Shown: positions 52,301 to 54,959 of the stretch, piece after piece
Layout: each line of letters opens with the position of its first letter
How positions within the stretch are numbered: the first letter of the stretch is position 1
NCBI RefSeq assembly: GCF_021869535.1
Contig: NW_026262690.1
Coordinates: forward strand, 65,108,995-65,172,994
Origin: Mytilus californianus
Taxonomy: Eukaryota; Mollusca; Bivalvia; Mytilida; Mytilidae
DNA: 64,000 bases
Direction: 5' to 3'
The notes under the pieces: model-generated
Told to the model about the DNA's origin: nothing
Seen by the model: only the letters and a program-made list of their open reading frames with translations
Databases searched by the model: none
Made by a program: the position numbers and the translations under genes

Positions 52301-52535
52301 GCAAACATCACCATCATATTTCTATATGTAAAGTTACAGGAAAGATGAGTTACAAGCTAATCATAAAAAATCTCAATGCAATCATAAATATATCATTTTA
52401 TAATAACAATTGATTATTTTACTCTTCTACTAATTATCTATTCATTTGTTTTTCAGTGCATTTGTGAGATATCCCAATGGTGTGATTGTTCACTATTATT
52501 GCTGTAAAGATCCTAATAAATGTCCAGAAGATTGA
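1..52535 (+). CDS. VPS39: VPS39 (Vam6/Vps39-like protein), HOPS subunit; 5'-partial, 22 exons in window
   Basis: Vps39 is a subunit of the HOPS complex, which tethers late endosomes, autophagosomes and lysosomes before SNARE-driven fusion and works with the small GTPase Rab7. Twenty-two exons between 757 and 52535 join in frame through GT-AG introns into 796 residues, collinear with the human protein as I remember it (about 886 residues). Order of parts: most of the N-terminal CNH beta-propeller (residues 1 to about 200 of the assembled piece), an alpha-solenoid with the Vps39 domain 1 region and clathrin-heavy-chain-like repeats (about 215-740), and the C-terminal Vps39 domain 2 with a CxxC motif and a cysteine-rich end. 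The start codon and about 95 residues lie upstream of the window. No frameshift or internal stop is seen, so the gene looks functional. Positions 1-756 are intron. Individual exons are listed separately. Confidence 0.96.
757..851 (+). CDS. VPS39: VPS39 exon, CNH propeller, SVHDL blade
   Basis: 95 nt. It begins with two bases of a split codon (phase 1 acceptor) and ends at a codon boundary before GTATAA. It encodes NIVSVHDLMTFNLITCINK and continues to LFALDVQ, matching the human NNIYVHDLLTF region. It is the first exon in the window and sits in the N-terminal citron-homology beta-propeller. Confidence 0.93.
1087..1821. mobile_element. TIR element (MITE-like) in VPS39 intron
   Basis: The left end TTAAGGTGGTACCATA (1087-1102) is mirrored by TATGTACCACCTTA (1808-1821). 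The internal text just inside both ends recurs at 15098-15360, so this is a dispersed family. No transposase is present, so it is non-autonomous. A second element sits inside it (1239-1697). The superfamily cannot be assigned from the ends alone. Confidence 0.7.
1239..1697. mobile_element. Second TIR element nested inside the 1087-1821 element
   Basis: The left arm TATATGGCCACAGACCACAA (starting 1239) and the right arm TTGTGGTCTTTGGCCATATA (ending 1697) are inverted repeats with one mismatch. The related copy at 15098-15360 lacks this block: there the flanks run together at about 15236-15250 (GGATTTATAGGGCAGTTTG). That is a natural empty site. The short open frames inside (1194-1592) look incidental. 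Confidence 0.7.
1930..2260. repeat. Degenerate tandem units of the 'TGTCTGTCTGACAGG' repeat family
   Basis: Three diverged units of about 140-150 bp carry TGTCTGTCTGA, 'tgactttgacctgat' and 'ggaataattgtaag' strings. They match the internal units of the large elements at 3165-7066 and 19736-20950. No head hairpin or end is visible here, so this is a relic fragment. Confidence 0.55.
2897..2968 (+). CDS. VPS39: VPS39 exon, CNH propeller
   Basis: 72 nt, 24 whole codons (phase 0 to 0), between TTTTACAG and GTATGT. It ends in VLRMCVSVKRKLQ, nearly identical to human VLRMCVAVKKKLQ; the first ten residues are divergent and hydrophilic, as expected for a propeller loop. Confidence 0.92.
3165..5032 (+). 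repeat. Hairpin-headed repeat element, degenerate, interrupted by another at 3699-4815
   Basis: The head is eroded (about 3180, 'tgcgagacaggtatt'), followed by a CpG-containing tract and then 'gaaggtagaagacatgaatg', which is shared with the elements at 5034 and 19736. Internal units contain 'ccttgacctcattttcatgg'. After the nested insert the same unit resumes ('ggtcaatgttaag', 4831), and the body ends near 5032 with 'aaacctttatctttaa', the pre-terminal text of this family. Confidence 0.6.
3699..4815 (+). mobile_element. Nested hairpin-headed element, arm TATACCCCACGC
   Basis: The 5' end folds on itself: TATACCCCACGCAAC (3699-3713) against GTTGCGGAGGGTATA (3716-3730). A CCGT-rich tract (about 3740-3790) follows, then five tandem units of about 168 bp, each with 'ctaggagttac' or a variant. 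The 3' end carries CGTGGGGTAT (4790-4799), the complement of the 5' arm, directly followed by the hairpin GTGAGCGTGCTCAC (4800-4813). The flanks belong to one interrupted unit of another repeat, so this is an insertion. No coding capacity. Confidence 0.75.
5034..7066 (+). mobile_element. Hairpin-headed element with about 147-bp tandem units and a doubled 3' end
   Basis: The head hairpin is GTCGAGCCTGCGAC (5039-5052) with GTCGCAG and GCTCAAC behind it, followed by a GGC-repeat tract (about 5089-5106). From about 5450 to 6900 run roughly ten tandem units of about 147 bp containing 'tctgaccttgacctcattt'. The terminal text AGGCGAGACA plus GCGTGTGCACTC occurs twice, exactly 60 bp apart (6967 and 7027). 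An open frame at 5037-5249 is a by-product of the GC-rich tract. Confidence 0.75.
7067..7539 (+). other. Intron sequence without recognised features
   Basis: AT-rich sequence between the repeat nest and the 36-nt VPS39 exon. I see no gene, tandem array or inverted repeat here. Confidence 0.6.
7540..7575 (+). CDS. VPS39: VPS39 micro-exon (36 nt), CNH propeller
   Basis: Twelve codons, VSFWKNRNFQDL, between TTGATAG and GTAAGT, phase 0 on both sides. It fills precisely the gap between KRKLQ (exon at 2897) and TEMNLYDIP (exon at 8134) and aligns with human LYFWKDREFHEL. It is isolated by 4.6 kb and 0.6 kb of intron, and a gene finder could miss it. Skipping it would keep frame but delete a beta-strand. 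Confidence 0.88.
8134..8226 (+). CDS. VPS39: VPS39 exon, CNH propeller
   Basis: 93 nt, 31 codons, phase 0 to 0, between TTTTTCAG and GTAAGT. It contains CWCKESICVGFRRDYFLVK, matching human WCENSICVGFKRDYYLIR, the best conserved strand of the propeller. Confidence 0.95.
8227..9590 (+). other. VPS39 intron, no gene seen
   Basis: Intron. An 82-codon open frame (8442-8690) lies in slightly more CpG-rich sequence but has no recognisable domain and no ATG at its start. A short foldback, AAATCTCG/CGAGATTT, lies at 8813-8845. Nothing else is supported. Confidence 0.55.
9591..9774 (+). CDS. VPS39: VPS39 exon, CNH propeller
   Basis: 184 nt, phase 0 to 1. The acceptor after ATTGTAG (9590) was preferred to the nearby CAG at 9600 because it keeps phase and gives INSGDIKELFPLG, matching human GKGSIKELFPTG. 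It ends in NWSGIPTQI plus one base before GTTAAT. Confidence 0.94.
10295..10415 (+). CDS. VPS39: VPS39 exon, CNH propeller
   Basis: 121 nt, phase 1 to 2, between TTTACAG and GTAACT. It encodes NPPYIIGILPKFIEVRTIE and continues to QHAKFICQG; the human counterpart is PPYIIAVLPRYVEIRTFE. Confidence 0.95.
10786..10903 (+). CDS. VPS39: VPS39 exon, end of CNH domain into solenoid
   Basis: 118 nt, phase 2 to 0, between TTTTTCAG and GTAAGT. IYVASINFIWRICPMP closes the propeller, and QIRQLLENHEFELALRLA starts the helical solenoid, as in human QIQQLLQDKQFELALQLA. Confidence 0.95.
11285..11414 (+). CDS. VPS39: VPS39 exon, first solenoid helices
   Basis: 130 nt, phase 0 to 1, between TATTTAG and GTAATA. 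An acidic linker (EMTEDQDEEKQ) is followed by IKNLYAFDLFCQHRFEESM, nearly the human sequence, then IFVKLGT. This is a typical helical-hairpin repeat. Confidence 0.96.
11528..11662. repeat. Direct repeat, copy 1 (pair with 12220-12355)
   Basis: It begins with GTGTGAATTATCAGTGTTGT and contains TTTGTGTGTAAATAAGGCTA then AAAATGCAAGGGACT. The second copy, about 690 bp downstream in the same intron, differs by scattered substitutions and small indels. It is a local duplication or two copies of one dispersed element. Confidence 0.7.
12220..12355. repeat. Direct repeat, copy 2
   Basis: Same block as 11528-11662, in the same orientation; both end in 'aaaaatgcaagggact'. Confidence 0.7.
12540..12682 (+). 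CDS. VPS39: VPS39 exon, Vps39 domain 1 region
   Basis: 143 nt, phase 1 to 0, between ACTTTAG and GTAAAT. It encodes DPSHVIGLYPNLLP, then FRKQLEYPKKLPDLEGGELE and DYLTQ. The human counterpart is DPTHVMGLYPDLLP through DYLTQ. Confidence 0.96.
12699..12896 (+). repeat. 5' fragment of a hairpin-headed element, TATAACCCCACG type
   Basis: Starts with TATAACCCCACGTGGGAGCA and contains 'gtctgtctgtccgac' and 'tttctcaggtaaaacacaat', the same layout as the heads at 3699 and 29682. No tandem body or 3' arm follows; it is abutted by the MITE at 12897. Confidence 0.5.
12897..13109 (+). mobile_element. Short MITE with TACTGTRAATTCAGAAATTA ends
   Basis: TACTGTGAATTCAGAAATTA (from 12897) is mirrored by TAATTTCTGAATTTACAGTA (ending 13109). 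About 213 bp with no coding potential. A related copy in the opposite orientation sits at 16763-16998 in a later intron. Confidence 0.75.
13110..14192 (+). other. VPS39 intron, nothing recognised
   Basis: About 1.1 kb of AT-rich intron sequence with no open frame, tandem array or inverted repeat that I can support. Confidence 0.6.
14193..14851 (+). mobile_element. Hairpin-headed element, arm TGTCTCGCCT
   Basis: The head TGTCTCGC (14198-14205) pairs with GCGAGACA (14223-14230), with an inner TTGAC/GTCAA. A CpG-rich tract follows (about 14237-14255), then about three units of 180 bp (ATGATATTTGGTATGCAG, TGACTTTGAAACTTTTG). The 3' arm AGGTGAGACA (14825-14834) complements the 5' arm with one mismatch, and CTGTGTTAACAG (14840-14851) forms a terminal hairpin. 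Confidence 0.72.
14934..15080 (+). CDS. VPS39: VPS39 exon, Vps39 domain 1 region
   Basis: 147 nt, 49 codons, phase 0 to 0, between GATTACAG and GTAAGT. A variable polar stretch is followed by KQLSQIIDTTLLKCYIQ, matching human KKLLQIIDTTLLKCYLH. Confidence 0.96.
15098..15360 (+). mobile_element. Second copy of the 1087-1821 TIR element, lacking the nested insert
   Basis: Begins AAGGGGGTACCCAACACTTT and shares 'gaatatttacttt', 'gaaccacaca' and 'ttttgatcattgagaggctt' with the first copy. The right terminal repeat is missing, so this copy is truncated or decayed at 'taactcccttaatc'. Confidence 0.65.
15358..15545. repeat. Tandem array, about 37-bp units x5
   Basis: The unit is 'gtcacagtacactttt' plus 'atatttcatgaaaacaaa', repeated about five times with drift. 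It immediately follows the truncated TIR element. Confidence 0.75.
15773..15910 (+). repeat. SINE-like/dispersed repeat fragment ('CCAAGTCAGGAACCTCTGGC')
   Basis: Shares 'caagtcaggaacctctggcc', 'tttgtaagtcttgtatg' and 'ggagtttagtgtggcgtcc' with copies at 55895-56160 and 57825-58055. Only the 5' half is present. Confidence 0.65.
16037..16178 (+). CDS. VPS39: VPS39 exon, solenoid
   Basis: 142 nt, phase 0 to 1, between ATTTACAG and GTAATT. It contains ALVAPLLRLKDNCCHVDECE and SELIILYEKKGLHEK; the second block is identical to the human string as I recall it. Confidence 0.96.
16763..16998 (-). mobile_element. MITE, inverted copy of the 12897-13109 family
   Basis: TACTGTAAATTCAGAAATTA at the left and TAATTTCTGAATTTACAGTA at the right end. 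Internal text such as 'agaacttgcattctgatatc' is the reverse complement of 'gatatcagaatgcaagttct' in the first copy, so the orientation is opposite. Confidence 0.75.
17214..17300 (+). CDS. VPS39: VPS39 exon, solenoid
   Basis: 87 nt, phase 1 to 1, between TATTTTAG and GTAATA. RPNSPLKGHDRTVQYLQHL matches human KANSPLKGHERTVQYLQHL. Confidence 0.96.
17685..18045. repeat. Diverged tandem units, about 110-130 bp x3
   Basis: Three units share 'gaagatgtatag' or 'gaagatatagtg', 'gcctattgattttaggg' or 'gcctattggttttgagg', and 'aaggtcactttaa' or 'aaggtcattgttac'. This looks like the inner units of a dispersed repeat whose ends I cannot see. Confidence 0.5.
18336..18775. mobile_element. MITE with long terminal inverted repeats (TAAGGCCAAAAAAAAATATA)
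   Basis: The left end 'taaggccaaaaaaaaatata' with 'tgtctgtttaaggtta' is mirrored at the right end by 'taaccgtaaacagacatata' with 'tttttttttggccta' (ending 18775): about 36 bp of terminal repeat. Subterminal GGGTAGGTAGGTCGG and GGGTCGGTAGGG strings accompany the ends. About 440 bp, no transposase. Confidence 0.78.
19075..19482 (+). mobile_element. Hairpin-headed element, arm ATGCCCCCGC
   Basis: The head ATGCCCCCGCCG (from 19077) folds with GAGGGGGCAT (19095-19104). A CCGTCCGTCC tract follows, then two units with 'ttagtttgcctcaaccaaat'. The 3' arm GCGGGAGCAT (19451-19460) is complementary at 9 of 10 positions, followed at once by the small hairpin CTGTGGCCCATAG. Confidence 0.7.
19612..19685 (+). 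CDS. VPS39: VPS39 exon, solenoid
   Basis: 74 nt, phase 1 to 0, between TTTGTAG and GTAAAT. It encodes GADHLKLIFEYAEWVLKEHP then EDGLK; the human counterpart ends WVLRDFPEDGLK. Confidence 0.95.
19736..20950 (+). mobile_element. Hairpin-headed element, arm TGTCTCACCTGC; cleanest example
   Basis: The 5' arm TGTCTCACCTGC (19738-19749) is followed by a weak fold with GAGACA, a short CpG tract (ATCCGGCAGTGGCG), then the leader shared with the element at 5034, and about six units of 130-150 bp. The 3' arm GCAGGTAAGACA (20908-20919) complements the 5' arm at 11 of 12 positions, and GAGTGTGCACTC (20924-20935) is a terminal hairpin. It lies wholly inside one VPS39 intron. Confidence 0.78.
21222..21320 (+). 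CDS. VPS39: VPS39 exon, solenoid
   Basis: 99 nt, 33 codons, phase 0 to 0, between TGATATAG and GTTGGT. It encodes IFTEDLPEVETLPR and ISKDLAIAYL. The open frame runs on into the intron (to 21485), but conservation stops at AIAYL, where human continues with EHIIHVWEE, which is the next exon. Confidence 0.94.
22792..22997. repeat. 35-bp tandem repeat x6
   Basis: Units start near 22792, 22827, 22862 and so on, with 'caatagcaagaaatcttcaa' plus 'ttgcacagtattg'. It lies inside the 21595-23866 element. Confidence 0.85.
23065..23650. repeat. Tandem repeat, 126-138 bp x5
   Basis: Each unit has 'ggttctttgatatgctgaat', 'ctaaccatgtatttag' and 'gggtccaaaattaaac'. Units start near 23065, 23200, 23335, 23461 and 23599. 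The long minus-strand open frame at 23262-23663 is produced by these units and is not a gene. Confidence 0.85.
23867..25027 (+). other. VPS39 intron, no gene seen
   Basis: About 1.1 kb of AT-rich intron. A short 'attcattcataaaattatt' duplication occurs at about 24090-24130; otherwise nothing is recognised. Confidence 0.6.
25028..25145 (+). CDS. VPS39: VPS39 exon, clathrin-repeat-like solenoid; donor lies in a satellite unit
   Basis: 118 nt, phase 0 to 1, between TCCACAG and GTAATT. It encodes EHIITECGDVTPEFHN, then KVQVLMTEYLQSLPE; the human counterpart is EHIIHVWEETGSRFHN and KVQGLMKEYLLSFP. Its last base and donor are the first bases of the 25-bp satellite that fills the next intron. Confidence 0.96.
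25145..26745 (+). repeat. 25-bp satellite (GGTAATTCATGTGAGACTNT AGGAY), about 55 units, seeded at a splice donor
   Basis: Units start at 25145, 25170 and 25195, with an exact 25-bp period at the left end and increasing drift to the right, where GGTTATTCATG variants dominate. The array is broken at about 25687-25880 by unrelated sequence. The first unit includes the real donor of the VPS39 exon, so every unit carries a donor-like G|GTAATT and a second GTGAG string. This is not a CRISPR array: there are no spacers. Confidence 0.92.
25687..25880. repeat. Interruption of the satellite with repeated TTCC...GGAA palindromes
   Basis: Contains TTCCAGTGGAA (25716), TTCCTGTTGGAAC (25757), TTCCGTTAGGAAC (25789), TTCCTGTGGAA (25819) and TTCCATTTGGAAC (about 25850), spaced 30-41 bp apart. 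It reads as an older short tandem repeat of a palindromic unit. Confidence 0.6.
27055..27183 (+). CDS. VPS39: VPS39 exon, clathrin-repeat-like solenoid
   Basis: 129 nt, phase 1 to 1, between TTATTCAG and GTTTGT. It encodes DKLGEYRRKLIEFLE, then PERLLTRFPID; the human counterpart is GELGEYRQKLLMFLE and PGRLICDFPFD. Confidence 0.96.
27440..27735. repeat. Dispersed repeat shared with 41095-41375
   Basis: Shared strings in the same order: 'tctctaatt', 'ggcaaccatacctgatgac' against 'ggcgaccatgcctgttgac', 'acacatcttt', 'cagatcattg' against 'caaatcattg', 'atctaaaaa', and 'atttctcaacagttaaa'. Both copies are in introns of this gene and have the same orientation. Confidence 0.6.
27987..28089 (+). CDS. 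VPS39: VPS39 exon, clathrin-repeat-like solenoid
   Basis: 103 nt, phase 1 to 2, between TGTTTTAG and GTAACA. It encodes YEERAILLGRLDRHEQAL and IYVHILRDDTLAK; the human counterpart is LEERALLLGRMGKHEQAL and IYVHILKDTRMAE. Confidence 0.97.
28323..28368 (+). CDS. VPS39: VPS39 short exon (46 nt)
   Basis: 46 nt, phase 2 to 0, between TTTTTTAG and GTGAGT. It encodes YCLNYFDRGREGNKD; the human counterpart is YCHKHYDRNKDGNKD. It is followed by a 4.7 kb intron that holds a retrotransposon. Confidence 0.94.
29096..29690 (-). pseudogene. C-terminal zinc-binding region of the retrotransposon
   Basis: Begins YLYGELERCPKNK just inside the nested insertion, then runs through a frame change to RICTFCKNDIEDEFHFLLKC, a CxxC...H...C motif common at the end of such reverse transcriptases, and stops after KLSTDMLK. 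Confidence 0.75.
29682..30076 (+). mobile_element. Hairpin-headed element nested in the retrotransposon
   Basis: TATACCCCCACTTT (29682-29695) and AAAGTGGGGGTATA (29699-29712) form a perfect 14-bp stem with a 3-nt loop. A CCGTCC tract (29727-29786) and two tandem units of about 185 bp ('tctcaggaactac', 'ggatttctgaaatttgg') follow. No 3' arm is visible: the element stops where a 48-bp duplicate of retrotransposon sequence starts. Confidence 0.75.
30077..30294. repeat. 48-bp duplication at the border of the nested element
   Basis: 'caaagtgacatagtttaaat' continuing to 'cttcttaaagc' occurs at 30077-30124 and again at 30247-30294 with one mismatch. The second is the genuine retrotransposon position (it encodes KSMHLNYVT on the minus strand); the first is an extra copy. 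Confidence 0.85.
30234..31140 (-). pseudogene. Reverse transcriptase core of the retrotransposon, damaged
   Basis: It shows FGIRPGFGTVDAFFAL, CCFVDYTKAFNTF (motif A), GLMQGEVLSPILFSLYVND (motif B) and LFLLADDMVIFS (motif C, where the usual tyrosine before ADD is missing). The thumb region continues in another frame with NINKTKIVVFRKGG and NFTYLGVLLNFNGKY. Internal stops occur between 31140 and 31300. Confidence 0.85.
31542..32800 (-). pseudogene. Endonuclease (EEP/APE-type) region of the retrotransposon
   Basis: The AP-endonuclease-like nicking domain of target-primed retrotransposons. Visible motifs are IISWNVNG near the start, a GGGSVILIKK segment, HVFILCDMNSRTG (metal-site region), and SALDYFIVP followed by TFSDHAFLHVEL, the terminal SDH catalytic motif. 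A frame change near 32520 separates the first 60 codons from the 332-codon remainder. Confidence 0.85.
33038..33187 (+). CDS. VPS39: VPS39 exon, solenoid / start of Vps39 domain 2
   Basis: 150 nt, 50 codons, phase 0 to 0, between TTTACAG and GTAAGT. It encodes VYYYLLKMYLQPP, a serine/proline-rich insert (PPPSSSLGMSASQG) that is divergent from human, then AAFRLLQEHATKIDVSK. Confidence 0.95.
33206..35030 (+). mobile_element. Hairpin-headed element (TTGTCTTGCTATGTGAAGGCAAGAC head) with a second one nested at 33612-34530
   Basis: The outer head TTTGTCTTGC folds with GCAAGACTTAGG (33211-33241), followed by units with 'aatgatatttggtatgcagt'. At 33612 a second head, TTTTTGTCTCGCCTGTGACG with AAGGCAAGACATAGG, begins. 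It has a CGACGGCGTC tract and five units of about 170 bp ('aactacttgtgatatatcaa', 'ggccctgcccc'). The outer units resume at about 34555 and end near AGGCAAGATCTATCTCTGT (about 35000). The inner 3' end is not clear. Confidence 0.65.
34725..34790 (+). repeat. SINE-like fragment ('GATGTGGTATGATTGCCAAT')
   Basis: 'ggagatgtggtatgattgcc' followed by 'aatgagacaaatatccacca' is related to the block at 52908-53000. I recognise this string as common in mussel genomes, a recollection I cannot check here. Confidence 0.55.
35520..35790 (+). repeat. Fragment of the 33206/14193 repeat family
   Basis: Contains 'gtttaggtcagtttaagggg', 'caatgatacttggtatgac', 'ttcactgactt', 'atttcaacatttgc' and the terminal 'agagagacacatctc'. 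It is a single diverged unit plus a 3' end. Confidence 0.5.
36522..38936 (-). pseudogene. Reverse transcriptase (with end of endonuclease) of the CR1/Jockey-like element
   Basis: 804 residues open. The first 75 carry the endonuclease end (STLIDHIYVN, AISDHYPICL). Then come a linker, FNNFFTSCAEKLREQ, the reverse transcriptase with KASGMDNIGPKILR, NYRPISVLP, SGFRPQHSCQTAL, AILLDFKKAFDLVDH (motif A), FGVPQGSILGPLLFVLFIND (motif B) and DLYADDTTL (motif C, about residue 527), then a thumb and C-terminal tail ending in FKQSIKKYL. The catalytic residues look intact, but the frame joins its upstream endonuclease only through a frameshift. Confidence 0.9.
38815..39252 (-). pseudogene. Endonuclease fragment of the CR1/Jockey-like element
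   Basis: Encodes ELQVPGYVFERKDRTSQGGG, then LLCFVYRPP and DITIMGDFNFNFK, the metal-binding GDFN motif of AP-type endonucleases. The N-terminal part of the domain is absent. After GDFNFNFK the correct reading continues in the frame of the adjacent 804-codon ORF. Confidence 0.85.
39818..39952 (+). CDS. VPS39: VPS39 exon, Vps39 domain 2
   Basis: 135 nt, 45 codons, phase 0 to 0, between TTTTTCAG and GTAAGA. It encodes LELLPTSTPVAEILRYLEK, then VLKSMLYAENLQ; the human counterpart is LNLLPANTQINDIRIFLEK and VLKNLLHAEFLR. Confidence 0.96.
39953..41966 (+). other. VPS39 intron, mostly unrecognised
   Basis: Apart from the repeat at 41095-41375 and a short 26-bp tandem duplication at 40428-40480 ('atgttatatcagatattgag' and following), I see no gene or structured element. 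A piece of the TGACCTTGAC-type repeat may lie at about 40915-41060. Confidence 0.55.
41095..41375. repeat. Dispersed repeat, second copy (see 27440-27735)
   Basis: Shares six ordered strings with the copy at 27440, including 'gcgaccatgcctgttgac' and 'tctcaacagttaaat'. Ends are not defined. Confidence 0.6.
41967..42058 (+). CDS. VPS39: VPS39 exon, first half of C-terminal cysteine motif
   Basis: 92 nt, phase 0 to 2, between TTTCAG and GTAATT. It encodes VHEQRMFYQKAKVVVNDEK then ICKVCKKRLGN; the CxxC pair matches human VCMVCKKKIGN. The domain is finished in the exon at 52457. Confidence 0.96.
42488..42862 (+). repeat. 5' part of a TACGACCGC-type hairpin-headed element
   Basis: Lacks the left strand of the head hairpin (starts GCGGTTGTATATTGGTATGA), then GACGTTGGCGTCGTTGTTGG and two units as in 21595-22590. 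It ends in 'aaagggggaaaaccaagg' before the palindromes at 42909. Confidence 0.65.
42909..43082. repeat. Two tandem long palindromes with AAAGCAGTGTAAGGGAG arms
   Basis: The first, 42909-42974: AAAGCAGTGTAAGGGAGGTA mirrored by TACCTCCCTAACACTGCTTT. The second, 43017-43079: AAAAGCAGTGTAAGGGAG mirrored by CTTCCCTTACACTGCTTTT. Both have almost no loop and are followed by 'aaattatgt', so they are two copies of a foldback element about 108 bp apart. Confidence 0.8.
43211..45656 (+). mobile_element. Second large TACGACCGC-type hairpin-headed element
   Basis: Head TACGACCGCAAAAA (from 43215) folding with TTTTTGTGGTCGTA, a CGT-repeat tract (43262-43327), then about seven units of about 160 bp to 44400, and unrelated AT-rich text with a CTCCCGACGGGAG foldback at 44479. 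The 3' arm GCGGTCGTA (45623-45631) complements the 5' arm exactly; GCTGCGCCCCAGCGGAGC (45636-45653) is the terminal hairpin. Same family as 21595-23866 but without the 35-bp and 135-bp internal arrays. Confidence 0.72.
43262..43327. repeat. (CGT)n microsatellite
   Basis: About 20 units of CGT. It creates poly-Arg and poly-Val open frames on the two strands, which are not genes. Confidence 0.95.
45657..45925 (+). repeat. Extra 3' end of the TACGACCGC-type element
   Basis: Repeats the whole terminal text ('tgtcaaatgtttaattacaa', 'ccccaactgttcagggtt', GCGGTCGTA at 45887-45895, then GCTGCGCTCCACGAAGC) about 264 bp after the first terminus. Confidence 0.75.
45957..47700 (+). mobile_element. Repeat element(s) with TAGCTCACCTGGCCC head, nested pair
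   Basis: The outer copy starts AGCTCACCTGCCAAAGGGCC (45961) with units containing 'ggggtaaaatgcaag' and 'gtcagacgactcctta' variants of about 200 bp. A second head at 47263-47293, AGCTCACCTGGCCC / GGGCCAAGTGAGCT, is a near-perfect hairpin that restarts the same leader ('gaaactactgtcctaaattt'). The 3' end is eroded near 'ttgtgagcagaagat' (47637). Confidence 0.65.
47701..52456 (+). other. Distal part of the last VPS39 intron, no gene recognised
   Basis: About 4.7 kb of AT-rich sequence. I found no conserved exon, tandem array or element with paired ends. A 'caggggcgtattcaggcagg' string (about 50203) and 'gattagattcatttcaatga' duplications (about 51885-51930) are the only recurrent strings seen. 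Confidence 0.55.
52457..52535 (+). CDS. VPS39: VPS39 terminal exon with stop
   Basis: 79 nt, phase 2 acceptor after TTTTTCAG, ending at TGA 52533-52535. It encodes AFVRYPNGVIVHYYCCKDP then NKCPED; the human counterpart is AFARYPNGVVVHYFCSKEV. The HYYCC cysteines complete the CxxC...C motif begun 10.4 kb upstream, and a further cysteine sits near the end. Confidence 0.97.
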
Positions 52536-54500
52536 CGACAGATGGCTAATCATATTAAGCACTTAAGATTGAAATGTTTCAGCATTCTGTTAATACAAAT
52601 CATTATAGTTATAACAGGATATGAAAGTACCAATTATAGATGACATTTTATGGATTATGTATGCATAGTAATTATCTATGGTCGATCAACCATAACAAAT
52701 GTGATATATATATTATTACATGTTTGGCTTTTAATGTATTATGTAATATTTACACTGATGTATGATTCTATTTATAAACAAAAATATCTTATGTGATCTT
52801 TTGATTTCTTTTGCTAGAAGTTAAACAACCTTCATTATAAATCATACACCTGATGCGAATCCAGGATTTTGAAAAAGGGGGATCCCAAAAAGTCTATGCA
52901 TTAATTAAATATAGGAAGATGTGGTATGAGTGCCAATGAGACAACTCTCCATCCAAGTTACAATTTATAAAAGTAAACCATTAACCATATATGTACCTCC
53001 ATAAGGGGGGTCCTGTCCCCTGAATCTGCCTCTGCACACTGTATATATATTTTGTCTTGAAAATGCATGGAAGATTTGTCGAGACATCAAACCCCAAGCT
53101 ATCAGTCAATACATGTCTATACATTTTATATATGAACAGGTGATAAGTCTAGATTAACATCAAAATCACAAATACTCAACTAGTATTTTGTTATACATTG
53201 TACTAATGAAACCACACAATATTTTGTGAACTCATATTGGCAATATCAGCTAGTTCATATGGTACCCATAATATGCCTTTTACATTTTTTTATTTGATTA
53301 TTTGTTGAAATATACCAAAAGCATTGGAACTAAACTCAATAGAAATTTTCCTTACAGGTACAAGTGTTATTTATTGGTGTCATTGTCCTGGTTGGTGAAT
53401 CTTCAAATTGCCTCTCATTTCTCGTAAAGAATTATAAAGCAAATAATAACAAAATAACTAAATACGGAAATTATCATTTCAAAGTACCTTTTTACTAATG
53501 AAAATTAATTCAATCTTAAGATCTTAAGAACCTTTGATCATTGAAACAGTAGATAGTTTCTTTTAAGGATCTGTTTGGGAAATATGTATACTAATGTATA
53601 CCTCACATCTCCTCTTATTCAAACTAGATGCTCTTGAGAACCTATATCTCTCATCTTGCTTCTTTGCTTTAATATGAAAAAGGTCATCAACAACTCACAA
53701 AGCATTTGAATCCTTCTTGATTTCTGCGAATGTTATTTGCACCATCTTGAGCCAAGAGCTACTTTTGTGAAAAAAAAGTTTTCCCATTCCAATCCTATCC
53801 TTCTGGTCATATAGTTAAATTTATATGTTATTTTCAACCAAAATCAGTCAAGAAAAAAGGGCAGGGTTAATGTCATAGGCATAACTTGATTTCTGATTAT
53901 TCTTAGGCACACAGCCCCCTTTGAAGCTATCAATGTTTTGCAAATAAAATCTTATGTATTTATTCAATCATAGGAACCTAATAAAATATATAACAGGTGT
54001 TCCAGTTAATTTCTTCATAGATAGGATAAAATGCCTTTTTAACCATGTTAGACTCCTGATCTATTAAAAGCTGTTGAAATGAAGGATACCAAATTAAGTG
54101 TGAATCACTTCATGAAGAACAATCAAATCAAAAATGCTTAAAATCAAGATAAATACAAATTTGAAGAGCATCAAAATAAAAACCTAACCGCCTCCATGGT
54201 ATGGTAAAATTGTGCTCACCTAAAGTGTGGTATGGTATGGGTTCTATCCCCAGTCTTGCCAAACCACAGACTTGAAAATTTGTATTTTTCTGCTTCTCCG
54301 CTATGCACTCTGCATTTTAGGAGTAAAAGCAAAGACTTGTTGGCTATGAGTCGGAGTAATGTGTCTTCCTGCAGACTCTTTATCGTGTGAAATAGCATGT
54401 TCAAAAACTGGATCAGAGTGTCAGTCTAGTACAAAGCAAGGTTCATGTTCATATCCCATTAATGTGTTCTCGTCTTGAATATGTATTTAATTTGCCGCTG
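52536..54500 (+). other. VPS39 3' UTR and downstream flank
   Basis: Non-coding. The first canonical AATAAA signals on the + strand that I find are at 53943-53948 and 53980-53985, which would imply a 3' UTR of about 1.4 kb if used; closer variant signals cannot be excluded. The stretch also holds a SINE-like block (52908-53040). Confidence 0.4.
52908..53040 (+). repeat. SINE-like repeat ('GATGTGGTATGAGTGCCAAT')
   Basis: 'gaagatgtggtatgagtgcc', 'aatgagacaactctccatcc' and 'aagttacaatttataaaag' form a compact block shared in part with 34725-34790. It ends in 'ccctgaatctgcctctg', a string also seen in variant form at 60310-60330. Confidence 0.6.
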
Positions 54501-54509
54501 TACATTTAA

Positions 54510-54557
54510 CAGCCATCACCATCATCATCATCGTCATCGTCGTCATCATCGTCATCG

Positions 54558-54609
<52 letters not shown>

Positions 54610-54611
54610 AA
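54510..54611. repeat. CAT/ATC microsatellite
   Basis: About 33 units with CGT interruptions at the left end. It gives poly-His and poly-Asp frames on the two strands that should not be annotated as proteins. Confidence 0.95.
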
Positions 54612-54959
54612 GAGCAAAGACAGGTCATCTGAGAGTCAGAATAATGAGTCTTGGTATGGTGACATGTCTTCTTCATGTGGACTGTTACCCTGTGAACTTG
54701 CACTTTGAAAATATGTCTCAGTGTATCATTCTTGTACAAAACAGATCATAACCATGTAGCATCAACATATACTTGCTCTAATATGCACCACTGCTATATA
54801 CCACTGGATGTTAAACACCAATCCATCCATAAAAAAGGACCTAGCAGCATAACTCCCATAATCTTCAATTTTGCCTGAAAAAGTTGCTACCTTATTTTTA
54901 TACAATCACATTTTTGATAAACTGAATTTACAATGAGAATATCAGCAATACAGAATAAC

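Noticed and set aside
54475..54739. Open frames rich in histidine (+) and aspartate (-)
   Set aside because: They are translations of a CAT/ATC microsatellite in intergenic DNA with no conserved flanks.
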